A stretch of 64,000 bases of DNA, taken from the NCBI GenBank assembly GCA_031291675.1, contig JARLIO010000055.1:1-64000 (forward strand). The letters are read 5' to 3'. The notes beneath the pieces are model-generated. The model was not told the origin of the DNA. It saw only the letters and a program-made list of their open reading frames with translations, and did not search any database. This stretch comes from Azospirillaceae bacterium (GTDB lineage Bacteria; Pseudomonadota; Alphaproteobacteria; Azospirillales; Azospirillaceae). Positions 1 to 9,139 of the stretch are shown one piece after another (the first letter of the stretch is position 1; each line of letters opens with the position of its first letter). The position numbers and the translations under genes were made by a program.

Positions 1-441
1 GATCAGGCGCAGGCACTCCTGACCGGCGAGAGCGTGGCCGAGGCGGCGAAACGCTGCAATGTCGCCATCAGCACCGCGTTTCGCTGGCGGCATCGGTTTC
101 TGGCGGCCCCGGCGATCGATAAGCCCGCTCAACTCATTGGTGTCGTTGAGGCGGATGAGACCTACATACGGGAATATTTCAAGGGCAAGCGAGCCGATTG
201 ACCGCGTCCGGCGCGCAAGCGCGGCGGCAAGGCGAAGGAACCTGGCCTGTCAGCAGAACAAATCGCGGTCTTGGTGGCGCGTGACCGGAGCGGACGGACC
301 ACAGATGCGGTGCTGACCAAACACGACCGCGCCTCGGTCACGGCGGCGCTGACCGGCGTTGTCACCGAGGCCAATCAACTGTGCTGCGACGGTGGTAAGC
401 CGATCGTCGGTATCACGCTCGCTTTGGATGTTCAGCGCTGA
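1..441 (+). pseudogene. ISXO2/IS1595-family transposase remnant (3' part, nonsense-interrupted)
   Basis: The frame starting at base 1 enters already inside a protein and reads through a helix-turn-helix-like stretch (SVAEAAKRCNVAISTAFRWR) into VEADETYI, the first-aspartate region of ISXO2-type DDE transposases. A TGA at 199-201 interrupts it after KGKRAD; the same frame then continues with a basic linker (RPARKRGGKAKEPGL) and further transposase-like sequence until TGA at 439-441. The 5' end lies outside the window, and the remaining catalytic region is missing. It is therefore a dead copy. Its 3' end runs straight into the toxin gene on the other strand, so part of the element was probably lost when the neighbouring locus arrived or rearranged. 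Confidence 0.75.
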
Positions 442-830
442 ACCGGCCCGACCGCCGCGATTGTCGCGCCTGCCCGGCCGTAGCCGGTGATTTTTGTATC
501 CCTTGTGACCAGGACCAGGCTTTCAACGCGAGCCTGAGCGATCAACATGCGGTCGAAAGGATCACGGTGGATCTGCGGCAGGTCGATCAACGCCTGGCAA
601 TGGACGGGCAGGACAGGCAACGATGTGATGCCATGTGGCAGGGTGAAAAGCCGGGAATCATTGTCGATACGCCCGAGACTGATCAGCAATGCGATCTCCC
701 AGAAGCTGACGACGCTCACCGTCCGCCGCGGCGCAGCGTCAATGACCGCGCGCTCCTGTTCCGTCAGCTTTCCGGGATCGATGCGCAGCCACAGCAGTAT
801 GTGGGTGTCGAGGAGCACCGCTTTGGACAT
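432..830 (-). CDS. vapC: PIN-domain toxin (VapC-type ribonuclease) of a toxin-antitoxin pair
   Basis: A 132-aa single PIN domain. The expected acidic metal-binding residues are visible: D8 in LLDTHILLW, E45 in SFWEIA, D93 in RDPFDRMLIAQA and D111 in TRDTKI. The family cleaves RNA (often initiator tRNA or rRNA loops) with Mg2+ when released from its antitoxin. The ATG at 830 shares one base with the stop of the upstream antitoxin gene, so the two are translationally coupled. The last codons overlap the decayed transposase at 432-441. The LDTHILLW signature and the Phd-type partner place it in the PhdYeFM-associated PIN group. The RNA target cannot be told from sequence. Confidence 0.9.
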   Translation of the reverse strand: MSKAVLLDTHILLWLRIDPGKLTEQERAVIDAAPRRTVSVVSFWEIALLISLGRIDNDSRLFTLPHGITSLPVLPVHCQALIDLPQIHRDPFDRMLIAQARVESLVLVTRDTKITGYGRAGATIAAVGPVQR

Positions 831-1057
831 CAGCGCGCCATGAAGTCGTCAATGACGCTGTCGGGCAGCGAGAGGTCATCGCTGATCCGCAACCCGGCCA
901 AATCGCCATAGACCACGGGCTGCTCGGTCAGCGCCGTGAGCCGGGCCACCGGCTTGCCGCTGCGGGTGATGACAATCTCTTCTCCGGCCTCTGCCCGCGA
1001 CACCAGGGCGGCGAACTCGGCCTTTGCCTGGGCCACGGAAATCTGCGTGAGACTCAT
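830..1057 (-). CDS. Phd/YefM-type antitoxin
   Basis: A 75-aa protein with the usual Phd N-terminal DNA-binding fold (MSLTQISVAQAKAEFAALVS, then GEEIVITRSGKPVARL) and a variable acidic C-terminal tail (DLAGLRISDDLSLPDSVIDDF), which normally wraps the toxin. Its TGA overlaps the ATG of the PIN toxin by one base, as expected of a co-translated pair. A perfect inverted repeat lies 14-34 bases upstream of the start, the likely autoregulatory operator. This antitoxin fold with a PIN toxin is a common pairing in Alphaproteobacteria. Confidence 0.9.
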   Translation of the reverse strand: MSLTQISVAQAKAEFAALVSRAEAGEEIVITRSGKPVARLTALTEQPVVYGDLAGLRISDDLSLPDSVIDDFMAR

Positions 1058-1070
1058 AGCGACGTCGTTA

Positions 1071-1091
1071 TTATGACCATTATGGTCATAA
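1071..1091. promoter_or_regulatory. Operator of the toxin-antitoxin pair
   Basis: Two perfect 10-base arms, TTATGACCAT and ATGGTCATAA, are separated by one base. The element sits just upstream of the antitoxin start and overlaps a TA-rich stretch that could hold its -10. A partial half-site (TTATGACC) recurs at about 1120. Binding by the Phd-type antitoxin is inferred from position and from how the family regulates itself. Confidence 0.7.
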
Positions 1092-1256
1092 TGCCCCGAT
1101 AGCGAATGCTGGTCAAGAAATTATGACCCTGTTCGTCATTGTCGTCTTGGAGCACCACGAGCGCTCCTCTTGCGTTCGCACCGCGCCTCGGGTTTCTGTG
1201 GCGTCCGGGCTCAAGCCCGCTATAGTCGGTCCACAGGCAGGACCGAAGGGGTCATT

Positions 1257-3218
1257 TTGTCCAGCGAACGTCTCGAACCCTCCGTGCAGCACAATGATCC
1301 GCAGTTTCGGGCGGATGTGGCCGCGGCACTTTGCGGCATCCGCCGCTGGGCCGATGCGGCGTTGTTATTCCGCGATGCGCTTTCTCTGCAACCGGATTTC
1401 ACGACGGCCTGGCACAATCTCGGTTGTGCGCAGTGCGAGCAGGGGAATCTCGGTGACGCCATCGTCGCGTTTCGCCATGCCGAGGCGCTGGATCCGACCA
1501 ATCCGGCGCTGACCGCGATCGTGACGGACACCTGGATCCGGCTGGCCGACTGGCACAATCGGGCCGGTCGGCCGCGCGAGGCCGTCGCGGCGCTGGCGGT
1601 CGCCCAGGGCCGCGCCCCGGACCGCAGCGACGCCCATCTGTTGAACGCCGACATCCTCGAGGCACTCCATGATCGCGCGGCGGCCAATGCGGCGTTATGG
1701 CGTGCCGCCGGCGCTGACGCCGGCAATCCCACGACGGCAAACCGGGCTCTGGGCAAGCTGCTGGCGGCGCGGGGGCGCCACGGCGACGCCATCGCGGTGT
1801 TGCGCGCCGTCCTGATCCGTGATCCGGCGGACATAGAGTCCTGGATCGAGCTGGCCACCGTTTCGTGCACCGCCCGCCGCATCGCCGACGGGCTGACCGC
1901 CGTGACGCGGGCGCTGCGGCTGGACCCGCGGCACCCCGAAGCTCTGTTTGCCTATGGCAACCTCGAATTGGCGCGCAAGGCCTGGCCCGCCGCGATCGCG
2001 GGATTTCGCGCCGCGGTCGCAGGACACGGCGAATTTTACCAGGCCTGGGCCAATCTCGGCGTTGCCTGGTTCGACAGCGGGCATGCCGACCATGCCGCGG
2101 CCTGCAACCGCAACGCGCTGGCCTGTCAACCGGGGGCCACCGAGATCTGGCTCAACCTCGCCAACGCCCAGGCCTCGCTGGGCCGGCTGGCCGAGGCCTG
2201 CACGCTGTATCGCCGCGCCCTGGTGATCGACCCGGGCAACGCCGGAACCCATTACAACTATGCGCTGGCGCTCCTGGCCTCGGGCGATCTGACCGCTGGC
2301 TGGCGCGAATATGAATGGCGCCTCGACCCACGGCTGCATCTGGAGATTCAGCATCGCGATCGGCCGCGGTGGCGCGGGGAACCGCCCGCCGGCCGCACGA
2401 TCCTGATCTATCATGAGCAGGGATTGGGCGACACGCTGCACTTCGTGCGCTTCGTGCCGCTGCTGGCCCGACAAGGCTGCCGCGTCGTTCTGGAGACACC
2501 GGCGGCGCTGGTCCGGCTGTTCCAATGTCTGTCCGACCAGGTTGAAATTCTGCCGCTGGGTTCGCCGCTGCCCGCGACAGATTGGGCGTGCCCGCTGCCC
2601 AGCCTGCCGGCCCATTTCGCGACCAGCCTGGCGCGGGTTCCGGCCAAGGTTCCCTACCTGACGCCGCCGCGCGATCTGGTCGCCGCGTGGCGGGAACGGC
2701 TGGACGGTGCGCTGGCCAAAAGCAGCGGCAATATCCGCGTTGGTCTGGTCTGGGGCGGGAATCCGGCCTTTCCCTATGACCATCTGCGTTCACCCGGTTG
2801 GCAGGCGATCCAGCCGCTGTTCAGCGTCCCGGGTGTCGACTTTATCGGACTGCAACTGGGCCCGGCGCGCGCCCCAATGGAGGATGGGCCGCTGCCCGCG
2901 AACTTCACCGATCTGGGGCGACAGATCAGCGATTTCGCCGACACGGCGGCGATCATGACCCAACTCGATCTGGTCATCACCTCGTGCACCGCCCCCGCAC
3001 ACCTGGCCGGAGCGCTCGGTCGCCCGGTCTGGCTGATGCTGGGCGCCTCGATCGATTGGCGTTGGCTCCACCACGGCGATACGACGCCATGGTATCCCAC
3101 AATGCAGTTGTTTCGCCCCGAGACGCGCGGATATTGGCCGGAGGTCATGGCGGCGATCATACGCAATCTCGACGATTTCGTGCTGTTGGCGTCCTGGAAG
3201 CGGCAGAGGACGACGTGA
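1257..3218 (+). CDS. TPR protein with C-terminal GT9-like glycosyltransferase domain
   Basis: About 653 aa if started at the TTG at 1257, which has GAAGGGG seven bases upstream; an in-frame start at 1170 is possible but its extra residues look like read-through. The first ~350 residues are tandem TPR helices (repeats such as AWHNLGCAQCEQGNLGDAI and IWLNLANAQASLGRLAEA). After a GWREYEWR linker comes a GT-B, heptosyltransferase-like domain with YHEQGLGDTLHFVRFVP near residue 385, GLVWGGNP near 496 and a late SCTAPAHLAGALGRPVW motif. Such TPR-GT9 proteins are common in Rhodospirillales. It overlaps the next gene by 4 nt (GTGA), and with the next two genes and the nearby flagellin suggests protein (flagellin) glycosylation. 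The sugar donor is unknown. Confidence 0.8.
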   Translation: MSSERLEPSVQHNDPQFRADVAAALCGIRRWADAALLFRDALSLQPDFTTAWHNLGCAQCEQGNLGDAIVAFRHAEALDPTNPALTAIVTDTWIRLADWHNRAGRPREAVAALAVAQGRAPDRSDAHLLNADILEALHDRAAANAALWRAAGADAGNPTTANRALGKLLAARGRHGDAIAVLRAVLIRDPADIESWIELATVSCTARRIADGLTAVTRALRLDPRHPEALFAYGNLELARKAWPAAIAGFRAAVAGHGEFYQAWANLGVAWFDSGHADHAAACNRNALACQPGATEIWLNLANAQASLGRLAEACTLYRRALVIDPGNAGTHYNYALALLASGDLTAGWREYEWRLDPRLHLEIQHRDRPRWRGEPPAGRTILIYHEQGLGDTLHFVRFVPLLARQGCRVVLETPAALVRLFQCLSDQVEILPLGSPLPATDWACPLPSLPAHFATSLARVPAKVPYLTPPRDLVAAWRERLDGALAKSSGNIRVGLVWGGNPAFPYDHLRSPGWQAIQPLFSVPGVDFIGLQLGPARAPMEDGPLPANFTDLGRQISDFADTAAIMTQLDLVITSCTAPAHLAGALGRPVWLMLGASIDWRWLHHGDTTPWYPTMQLFRPETRGYWPEVMAAIIRNLDDFVLLASWKRQRTT

Positions 3219-4420
3219 CAACGCAGCCCCTTGTCATCCAGTGGACCCCTTCCAGCTTCTTTGGCTGGGGTGTTTATGGCATCAATCTGGCTTTGACCTG
3301 GACGCGGGATCAGGTCGGTTCCGTGCTGTTTTCGGCCGATCTTAACCCTGATACCGTTGTCGTCAATCCCCTGGCCCGGCGCCTCCTCGAACCGGTGTTT
3401 GCGCGGTCGCGGGAGTTTCATGAGACCATTCAGCCCTTTGCCGGCAAAAGCATGACCATGGCAATCCCGGTCCTGCAGGCATTGGGCAACCTTTTGTTGC
3501 CAGCCGGGCTTTCGATCGCCAAGACGATGATCACCGGACGGCCGAATGTCGGGCTGGTGTTTTTCGAGGATCCCACGCTTGACGCCGCGGTGCGGAACCG
3601 GGCACGCGGCTTCGATCTCATCGTGGCCGGATCACAATGGAACCGGGACCTGCTCAACGCCGCGGGCATCACGCACAGCGCCTTCATCATGCAGGGCGTC
3701 GACCCGACCCTGTTCCATCCGGCGCCGCGCGCCGGCTATCTGCCGGGTCGGTTCCTGGTGTTTTGCGGCGGCAAGCTGGAGGTCCGCAAAGGCCAGGACC
3801 TGGCGTTGCAGGCGTTCCGCGTGTTTCGTGCGCGCCACCCCGAGGCGCTGCTGGTCACGGCCTGGCATTCGCCCTGGCCGCGTCTGGCCAGCGGTTTCGA
3901 TGCCAATCCGGCGTTGGCCCCATTTCCCTACGACAAGGCGGGGCGGCCGGATGTCATCGCCTGGGCGATGGCCAACGGCCTGCCACCGGATTCGGTCATC
4001 GACCTTGGCGCCGTGCCCAACGCCGAGATACCGCAGATCCTGCGTGAGATGGATGTCGCCCTGTGCCCCAGCCGGTGCGAGGGTGGCACCAACCTGGTCG
4101 CGATGGAGGCCATGGCCTGCGGCGTTCCCACGATCCTGTCGGCGAACACCGGCCATTTCGACCTGATCGCCAGCAGCGGCTGCTATCCCCTGATCCAGCA
4201 AGGCCCGATACCGCCGGTGATCGCCACCGCGTGCCACGGCACCGCAACGACCGGCTGGGGCGAAAGCGATATCGACGAAATGGTCAACGCGCTGGAGGCC
4301 GTCTTCACCAACCCGGATGACGCCGCGATCGTCGCGGCACGGGGCGCCAATTTCATGGCCCGACATGACTGGATGACGCAGAACAGGGCCCTGTTCCGCC
4401 TGTTGGCGCCACTGCTGTGA
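3215..4420 (+). CDS. GT4-family glycosyltransferase
   Basis: 401 aa from a GTG that overlaps the previous stop as GTGA, preceded by AGAGGA. The C-terminal half is a classical GT-B donor-binding domain: FCGGKLEVRKGQDLALQAF (start of the donor fold) and CEGGTNLVAMEAMACGVPTI with the catalytic-type Glu at about residue 289. The N-terminal half (WTPSSFFGWGVYGINLALTW) matches the form of family-4 transferases that act on protein or polysaccharide acceptors. Its end overlaps the next gene by the same GTGA device, so three transferases are made from one message. Retaining transfer from a nucleotide sugar is inferred from the family; donor and acceptor are not determined. Confidence 0.85.
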   Translation: MTTQPLVIQWTPSSFFGWGVYGINLALTWTRDQVGSVLFSADLNPDTVVVNPLARRLLEPVFARSREFHETIQPFAGKSMTMAIPVLQALGNLLLPAGLSIAKTMITGRPNVGLVFFEDPTLDAAVRNRARGFDLIVAGSQWNRDLLNAAGITHSAFIMQGVDPTLFHPAPRAGYLPGRFLVFCGGKLEVRKGQDLALQAFRVFRARHPEALLVTAWHSPWPRLASGFDANPALAPFPYDKAGRPDVIAWAMANGLPPDSVIDLGAVPNAEIPQILREMDVALCPSRCEGGTNLVAMEAMACGVPTILSANTGHFDLIASSGCYPLIQQGPIPPVIATACHGTATTGWGESDIDEMVNALEAVFTNPDDAAIVAARGANFMARHDWMTQNRALFRLLAPLL

Positions 4421-6531
4421 GCCCCGCGATGGATGAGGCTGTTGATCCCCTCTTCGCCCAGGCGGTCGCGTTGAACCGCGCCGGCCGGGGCCGCGATGCC
4501 CGGTCCGTTATCGACCGGGTGCTGGCGCTTCGGCCCGACCATGCCGGGGCGCTGCATCTGGCGGGCGTCATCGCGTTTCATGCCGGCGATCCGGCCACGG
4601 CGGCGCGCCGGTTCGAAGCAGCCCGCGCCGCAGCACCCGACCAGATCCTGTACCATATTGATCTGGGCGCTGCGCTCGAAAGCCTGGCCCGCGACGATCT
4701 GGCGGCACGGGTTTATCAGACTCTGGTGGCCCGTTTTCCCGGTCATGCCGAGGGTTGGCGCCGCCGCGGTCGTTTGTATCGCCGGATCGGCCTCAACGCC
4801 GTCGCGGGTTTGGCCCACGCCGTCCGGATCGAGCCGAACGACCCCGGTAGCCGCAGCCTGCTGGCGGATGCCGTTGCGGTCCGGGGCGTCAACCGGCATC
4901 AGGCCGAGGACCGGCAGGGTGCGGCGCATCTTTACCGGCTGGCGATCGCACTCGATCCCGCCCAGCCCCTGCCCTACAACAATCTCGGTATGCTGCTCCA
5001 GGCGGCCGGCGCGTCGGAGCCGGCGGATCAGGCCTTTCGCCGCGCCCTGCGGATCAACCCGCTGTTGAGCGAAATTTACCTCAACCGCGGCGGGTTGCTG
5101 CGCGACCGCGGCCGCCCCGCCGCGGCGCTGGCCTTTGCACGAGCCGCGGCGGTGCTGAGTCCGGAACGTGCCGGTTGCTGGAACAACCTGGCCAATGCCT
5201 GGCGTGATCAGGGATCGGTCGACGCGGCCGCCACCCTGTATCAGCGCGCCGGTCGCGCCGATCCCGGCTATCGCCACGCCTTGTCCAATCTGCTGTTGTG
5301 CCTGATCGCGCTGCCCGGGACGACACCACAAGCCTTGGCGGCGGCTCATCGCGATTGGGGACGCCGCTTCGCACCGCCGGCACCGCGGGTCGGATTTGGC
5401 AATAACCGCGACCCGGAACGGCCGCTACGCATCGCGCTGCTATCGCCCGATTTCCGCAACCATTCCTGCGCGGCGTTCATCGAGCCGCTGCTGTGCGGCC
5501 GCGATCCGGCACGGCTCCACATCACCGCCTTTGCCGATGTCCGCGCCCCTGACGCGGTGACCGCCCGCCTGCGAGCGCGGGCCGATGCCTGGCGCGACAT
5601 CGCCGGTGTCGACGACCGCGGCCTGATCGACCTCGCCCGCGGTGACGCCATCGACATCACCGTCGATCTGGCCGGGCACACCGCGGGCAATCGCCTGGCG
5701 GCATTCGGCCGGGGCCTGGCCCCGGTCCAGGTCAGCTGGCTCGGCTACCCGACGACCACGGGCGTTGCCGCGATCGGTTGGCGCGTCACCGATGCCATCG
5801 CCGATCCGTCGGGCGATGCCGATCGTGATCACAGCGAGACGCTGCTGCGCCTGCCGGGTGGTTTCCTCGCCTATGCCCCGCCGGTTGCGGCGCCGGAACC
5901 GGGCGCCCGTCGGGATGGCGGACCGCTTCGCCTCGCCTCGTTCAACGCGCTCAGCAAACTCAACGCGCCGTTGCTGGCCCTCTGGGCCCGGGTTCTGGCG
6001 GCGCTTCCCGCAGCGACATTGCTGCTCAAAGCCCGGGGCCTCGACGATCCCGCCGCCCGCGCCCATGTCGCCGGCCTGGCCACGGCGGCGGGTATCCCGA
6101 TCGCGCGACTGGAACTGCGCGGCTGGCTCAGCGCGCGCGATGATCACCTGACCGCCTATAATTCTGTTGATATTGCGCTGGACCCCGGACCCTACAACGG
6201 GACGACGACGACATGCGAGGCGCTGTGGATGGGGGTGCCGGTGGTGAGTTTGCGCGGTGATCGCCACGCCGCGCGGGTCGGCGCCAGCCTGTTGCACCGG
6301 GTCGGCTGTGCCGACCTGATCGCCGAAACCCCCGACGACTATGTCGGGCGCGTCGTGGCACTGGCCGCCGACCCGGATCGCCGACGTCACCTCCGCCAGG
6401 CCCTGCGCCCGGCCATGGCGGCATCGCCCTTGTGCGACGCCACCCGCTTTGGCCGCGACTTCGCCGACGCACTGCGTCACGCTTGGCGCGCCTGGTGTCG
6501 CGATCCAACCGGCCTGCCCCCCGGCGCCTGA
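4417..6531 (+). CDS. TPR protein with GT41 (OGT/SPINDLY-like) glycosyltransferase domain
   Basis: 704 aa; GTG start overlapping the previous stop, with an alternative ATG at 4429. About eight TPR repeats fill residues 1-310. The rest is a GT41 catalytic region: LRIALLSPDFRNHS, LAGHTAGNRL with a conserved-type His near residue 421, VSWLGYPTTTG, SETLLRLPGGFLAY, FNALSKLNAPLLALWARVL, and GPYNGTTTTCEALWMGVP around 591-607, the nucleotide-sugar site. GT41 enzymes put single sugars on Ser/Thr of proteins. TPR plus GT-B is the layout of the Caulobacter flagellin glycosyltransferase FlmG, and a flagellin gene lies about 0.5 kb downstream on the other strand. Flagellin is therefore the best guess for the acceptor. 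Sure of the family, not of the substrate. Confidence 0.85.
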   Translation: MSPAMDEAVDPLFAQAVALNRAGRGRDARSVIDRVLALRPDHAGALHLAGVIAFHAGDPATAARRFEAARAAAPDQILYHIDLGAALESLARDDLAARVYQTLVARFPGHAEGWRRRGRLYRRIGLNAVAGLAHAVRIEPNDPGSRSLLADAVAVRGVNRHQAEDRQGAAHLYRLAIALDPAQPLPYNNLGMLLQAAGASEPADQAFRRALRINPLLSEIYLNRGGLLRDRGRPAAALAFARAAAVLSPERAGCWNNLANAWRDQGSVDAAATLYQRAGRADPGYRHALSNLLLCLIALPGTTPQALAAAHRDWGRRFAPPAPRVGFGNNRDPERPLRIALLSPDFRNHSCAAFIEPLLCGRDPARLHITAFADVRAPDAVTARLRARADAWRDIAGVDDRGLIDLARGDAIDITVDLAGHTAGNRLAAFGRGLAPVQVSWLGYPTTTGVAAIGWRVTDAIADPSGDADRDHSETLLRLPGGFLAYAPPVAAPEPGARRDGGPLRLASFNALSKLNAPLLALWARVLAALPAATLLLKARGLDDPAARAHVAGLATAAGIPIARLELRGWLSARDDHLTAYNSVDIALDPGPYNGTTTTCEALWMGVPVVSLRGDRHAARVGASLLHRVGCADLIAETPDDYVGRVVALAADPDRRRHLRQALRPAMAASPLCDATRFGRDFADALRHAWRAWCRDPTGLPPGA

Positions 6532-6538
6532 TCCCGAA

Positions 6539-6910
6539 TCACGGCACCGGTTGAAGCGCCTTCACCGCGTCAAGGACCAGCGAGAGGCTGGTGCTGGCCT
6601 GTTCGGCCATGGCATTGAACCGCTTGTCGATCGCGCGCTCCGAAGCGCCAAAGCGCGCCTCCAGCGCGGCGAAGCGATCATTCATCCGGGCCTCGAACGC
6701 CGCGAACCGCGCCTCAAGCGACTCGAAGCGCTCCGACGTCGTCACACCGACACCGATGATCCGGTCCGCCAGTTGGGCCACATCAAGCTTGAGGCCGGCG
6801 ACATCACCCTTCAGGCTGGCGACCTCGCCCTTCAAGCTGCGCAGATCGCGCAGCTCCGCCTGGACCCTTTCCAACCGTTCGCCGATAAACCGCATATCCG
6901 GCTCAGCCAT
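6539..6910 (-). CDS. Coiled-coil protein of unknown function
   Basis: About 123 aa from the ATG at 6910 (MAEPDMRFIGERLERV); an in-frame start at 6985 would add 25 arginine-rich residues. Nearly the whole chain is heptad-like: LRSLKGEVASLKGDVAGLKLDVAQLADRI, then repeats of FESLEARFAAFEARMNDRFAALEARFGASERAIDKRF. No membrane segment and no catalytic motif. Similar short coiled-coil proteins are frequent in Rhodospirillales. It converges on the GT41 gene, 7 bases away, and is on the same strand as the flagellin upstream. Whether it belongs to motility is unknown. Confidence 0.65.
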   Translation of the reverse strand: MAEPDMRFIGERLERVQAELRDLRSLKGEVASLKGDVAGLKLDVAQLADRIIGVGVTTSERFESLEARFAAFEARMNDRFAALEARFGASERAIDKRFNAMAEQASTSLSLVLDAVKALQPVP

Positions 6911-7033
6911 CAGCGCCCACTCTCTGCTGCGAACCGGGGCTCGGAGGTCGTCGCGTCCGTTCAGCCGGCCGCTCAAGCTCACCATGAACCCTGCTGATAT
7001 GCAAGCGCGCCGTGCCCCACCATGGTGTCGCGA

Positions 7034-7849
7034 TCAGCGGAACAGGCTGAGGATCAACTGCATCGATTGGTTGGCAATCGACATCGCCTGGACCGCGAGC
7101 TGCTCGCGCACCTGAAGCGCCTGCAACTGCGCTGCCGCCTTGGCCATGTCGGCGTCGACCATCGCCCCGAGCCCGGTCGACATGGCGTCTGAAATCTGGC
7201 TATTGAACGAGATCTGGCTGTTGATCCTGTTTTCGTCACCGCCCAGGGACGCCAGCGCGGTTCCGACCGCGTCCATCGCCGTGCTGAAGCCGCCGGTCAG
7301 CAAACCCTGGGCATCGGTCGTCGATGTGATGGCGGTCAGGTTTCCCAGGACCAGGTTCACCAGATCCTGGGCCTGTATGTTGTATTGCGCCCCGCCACTA
7401 TTGGTGATGACGCCAACATTCGTGGCACCGGAAGACAGGAGATTGGTCCCGCCATAGGTCGCATTGGCGATAAAATTGGACACCGTGGCGGTCAGCTGAT
7501 TGAGATGGCTCAGCAATGAGGTGCGTGACGACCCCGTGTAAGTGCCGTCCGCCAGCTCCGTGATCGTCGAGCGGATCTGCGCCATCGTGTTGGAGATACC
7601 CGTTGCCGCGGCCTCCGCGACCGAAACCATCCCGAGCGCCCCGGACAATTGCTGGTTGCTCGCCGCGATGCCGGCCAGATCGGCCCGCACGCCTTGGGCG
7701 ATGGCGAAAACCGCGCCATTGTCCGTGGCGTCCGCCACCTTGTAGCCGGTGCTGATTTCCTTCTGGACCCGGGCAAGCTGCGTTTGCGTGGCGTTGAAGC
7801 TCCACATTGCCGCCATCGCGGCGCCGTTGGTATGGACCGAGAAAACCAT
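7034..7849 (-). CDS. fliC: Flagellin
   Basis: 271 aa, short like many alphaproteobacterial flagellins. The ATG at 7849 has AGGGGG 5-6 bases upstream; a GTG two codons earlier lies inside that ribosome site. The conserved N-terminal D0/D1 helices (ATQTQLARVQKEISTGYKVADATDNGAVFAIAQGVR) and C-terminal helices (DADMAKAAAQLQALQVREQLAVQAMSIANQSMQLILSLFR) flank a small, Ser/Thr/Asn-rich middle (ATYGGTNLLSSGATNVGVITNSGG), which is where O-glycosylation usually falls. Secreted by the flagellar type III system and polymerised as the filament. No other flagellar genes are nearby; the three transferases at 1257-6531 may modify it. Confidence 0.93.
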   Translation of the reverse strand: MVFSVHTNGAAMAAMWSFNATQTQLARVQKEISTGYKVADATDNGAVFAIAQGVRADLAGIAASNQQLSGALGMVSVAEAAATGISNTMAQIRSTITELADGTYTGSSRTSLLSHLNQLTATVSNFIANATYGGTNLLSSGATNVGVITNSGGAQYNIQAQDLVNLVLGNLTAITSTTDAQGLLTGGFSTAMDAVGTALASLGGDENRINSQISFNSQISDAMSTGLGAMVDADMAKAAAQLQALQVREQLAVQAMSIANQSMQLILSLFR

Positions 7850-8006
7850 TGTCACCCCCTGGGCATTCTGCCCTGCCCGCGCCGCTTACGATCTTACGGC
7901 GATTGCCGCGATAACACCAACCTTTTACCCCGGACCTTTACCCGGGCTGCGCGCGGAAGCCGGATACGACGACTTTCGCGGTGGCAGAACCCCCGGGCCC
8001 CACGCG

Positions 8007-9020
8007 TCACAGGTCCGCCGCCGCTGACGCACTGAGCGCATCCCGCACCTCCGCGACGATCTCGAATGAATGCCGCCGCGCCACAGGGTCGAAAATATGG
8101 CCGGTGACGATCAACTCATCGGCGGCGGTTGCCGCCATGAATGCGCTGAGACCGCGGCGCACCGTGTCCGGCGCCCCGACCACCGAACAGGCCAAGGCCT
8201 GGTCGACGCCCGCCCGTTCGAGCGCCGTGCTGTGGTCACGAAGATCGTCGACCGGTGGCGGCAACGGCCCCGGCTGGCCGCGGCGCAGGCGCAAAAAAGC
8301 CTGCTGCTGAGAGGTGAACAGTCGTCGCGCCGCGGCATCATTGTCGGCGGCGATGATGTTGAGCGCGACCATGGCGTAAGGCCGGTCCCGCGTTGCCGAG
8401 GGGGTAAAGGTGCTGCGGTAGATCTCCAGGGCCTGCATCATCGCGTCGGGGGCGAAATGCGCGGCGAACGCGAAAGGCAGCCCCAGCATCGCCGCCAACC
8501 GGGCGCTGTACAGGCTTGATCCCAACAGCCAGATCGGAACCTCAAGCCCAGCCCCGGGCACCGCGCGCACCGCCTGGTCGGGTTGCACCGGGCCCAGCAG
8601 GGCTTGCAACTCCAGAACATCCTGGGGAAAGCTGTCGACACCAGCCATCGGATCGCGGCGCAGCATCCGCGCGGTGCGCTGATCGGTTCCCGGTGCCCGG
8701 CCAATCCCCAGATCGATCCGACCCGGATAAAGCGATTCCAGGGTGCCGAATTGTTCGGCGATCACCAGCGGCGCATGGTTGGGCAGCATCACGCCACCCG
8801 AACCGACCCGGATGGTCCGGGTGCCACCGGCAACATGGCCGATTACGACCGCGGTTGCCGCGCTGGCGATCCCGGTCATGTTGTGGTGTTCGGCCAACCA
8901 ATAGCGCCGAAACCCCCAACGCTCCGCGTGCTGTGCCAAGTCAAGGGTATTGCGCAAGGCATCCGCCGGGCTTCCACCCTCGACGATCGGCGACAGGTCA
9001 AGAACGGAAAGCGGGATCAT
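8007..9020 (-). CDS. Luciferase-like flavin-dependent monooxygenase (LLM class)
   Basis: 337 aa from the ATG at 9020, preceded by GAGGAAA. The opening [37 protein letters not shown] and [10 protein letters not shown], followed by [39 protein letters not shown], are diagnostic of the bacterial luciferase-like TIM-barrel family of the single-subunit (MsnO8/YhbW-like) type. These enzymes use reduced FMN or F420 and oxygen; this subgroup usually has no assigned substrate. Cytoplasmic. It is alone, with the nicotinate phosphoribosyltransferase gene upstream on the same strand at 119 bases, so possibly a loose two-gene unit. The substrate cannot be inferred. Confidence 0.9.
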   Translation of the reverse strand: MIPLSVLDLSPIVEGGSPADALRNTLDLAQHAERWGFRRYWLAEHHNMTGIASAATAVVIGHVAGGTRTIRVGSGGVMLPNHAPLVIAEQFGTLESLYPGRIDLGIGRAPGTDQRTARMLRRDPMAGVDSFPQDVLELQALLGPVQPDQAVRAVPGAGLEVPIWLLGSSLYSARLAAMLGLPFAFAAHFAPDAMMQALEIYRSTFTPSATRDRPYAMVALNIIAADNDAAARRLFTSQQQAFLRLRRGQPGPLPPPVDDLRDHSTALERAGVDQALACSVVGAPDTVRRGLSAFMAATAADELIVTGHIFDPVARRHSFEIVAEVRDALSASAAADL

Positions 9021-9139
9021 GATTTTCCTCGATCGGGCACAGGAGGCACGGTGCCGGGCGCGATCCCGATCATTTGGGGCGCCGACCCGCGCGTTACCAG
9101 TCGGCACCCCGCCCCGAGGCGCGGCCGGAGCCGCCCCGG

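Noticed and set aside
7850-8006. Sigma-28 or sigma-54 promoter for flagellin
   Set aside because: Looked for TAAA-N15-GCCGATAA and for TGGCAC-N5-TTGC on the minus strand; only scattered fragments (TAAA, GCCGTAAG) with wrong spacing.
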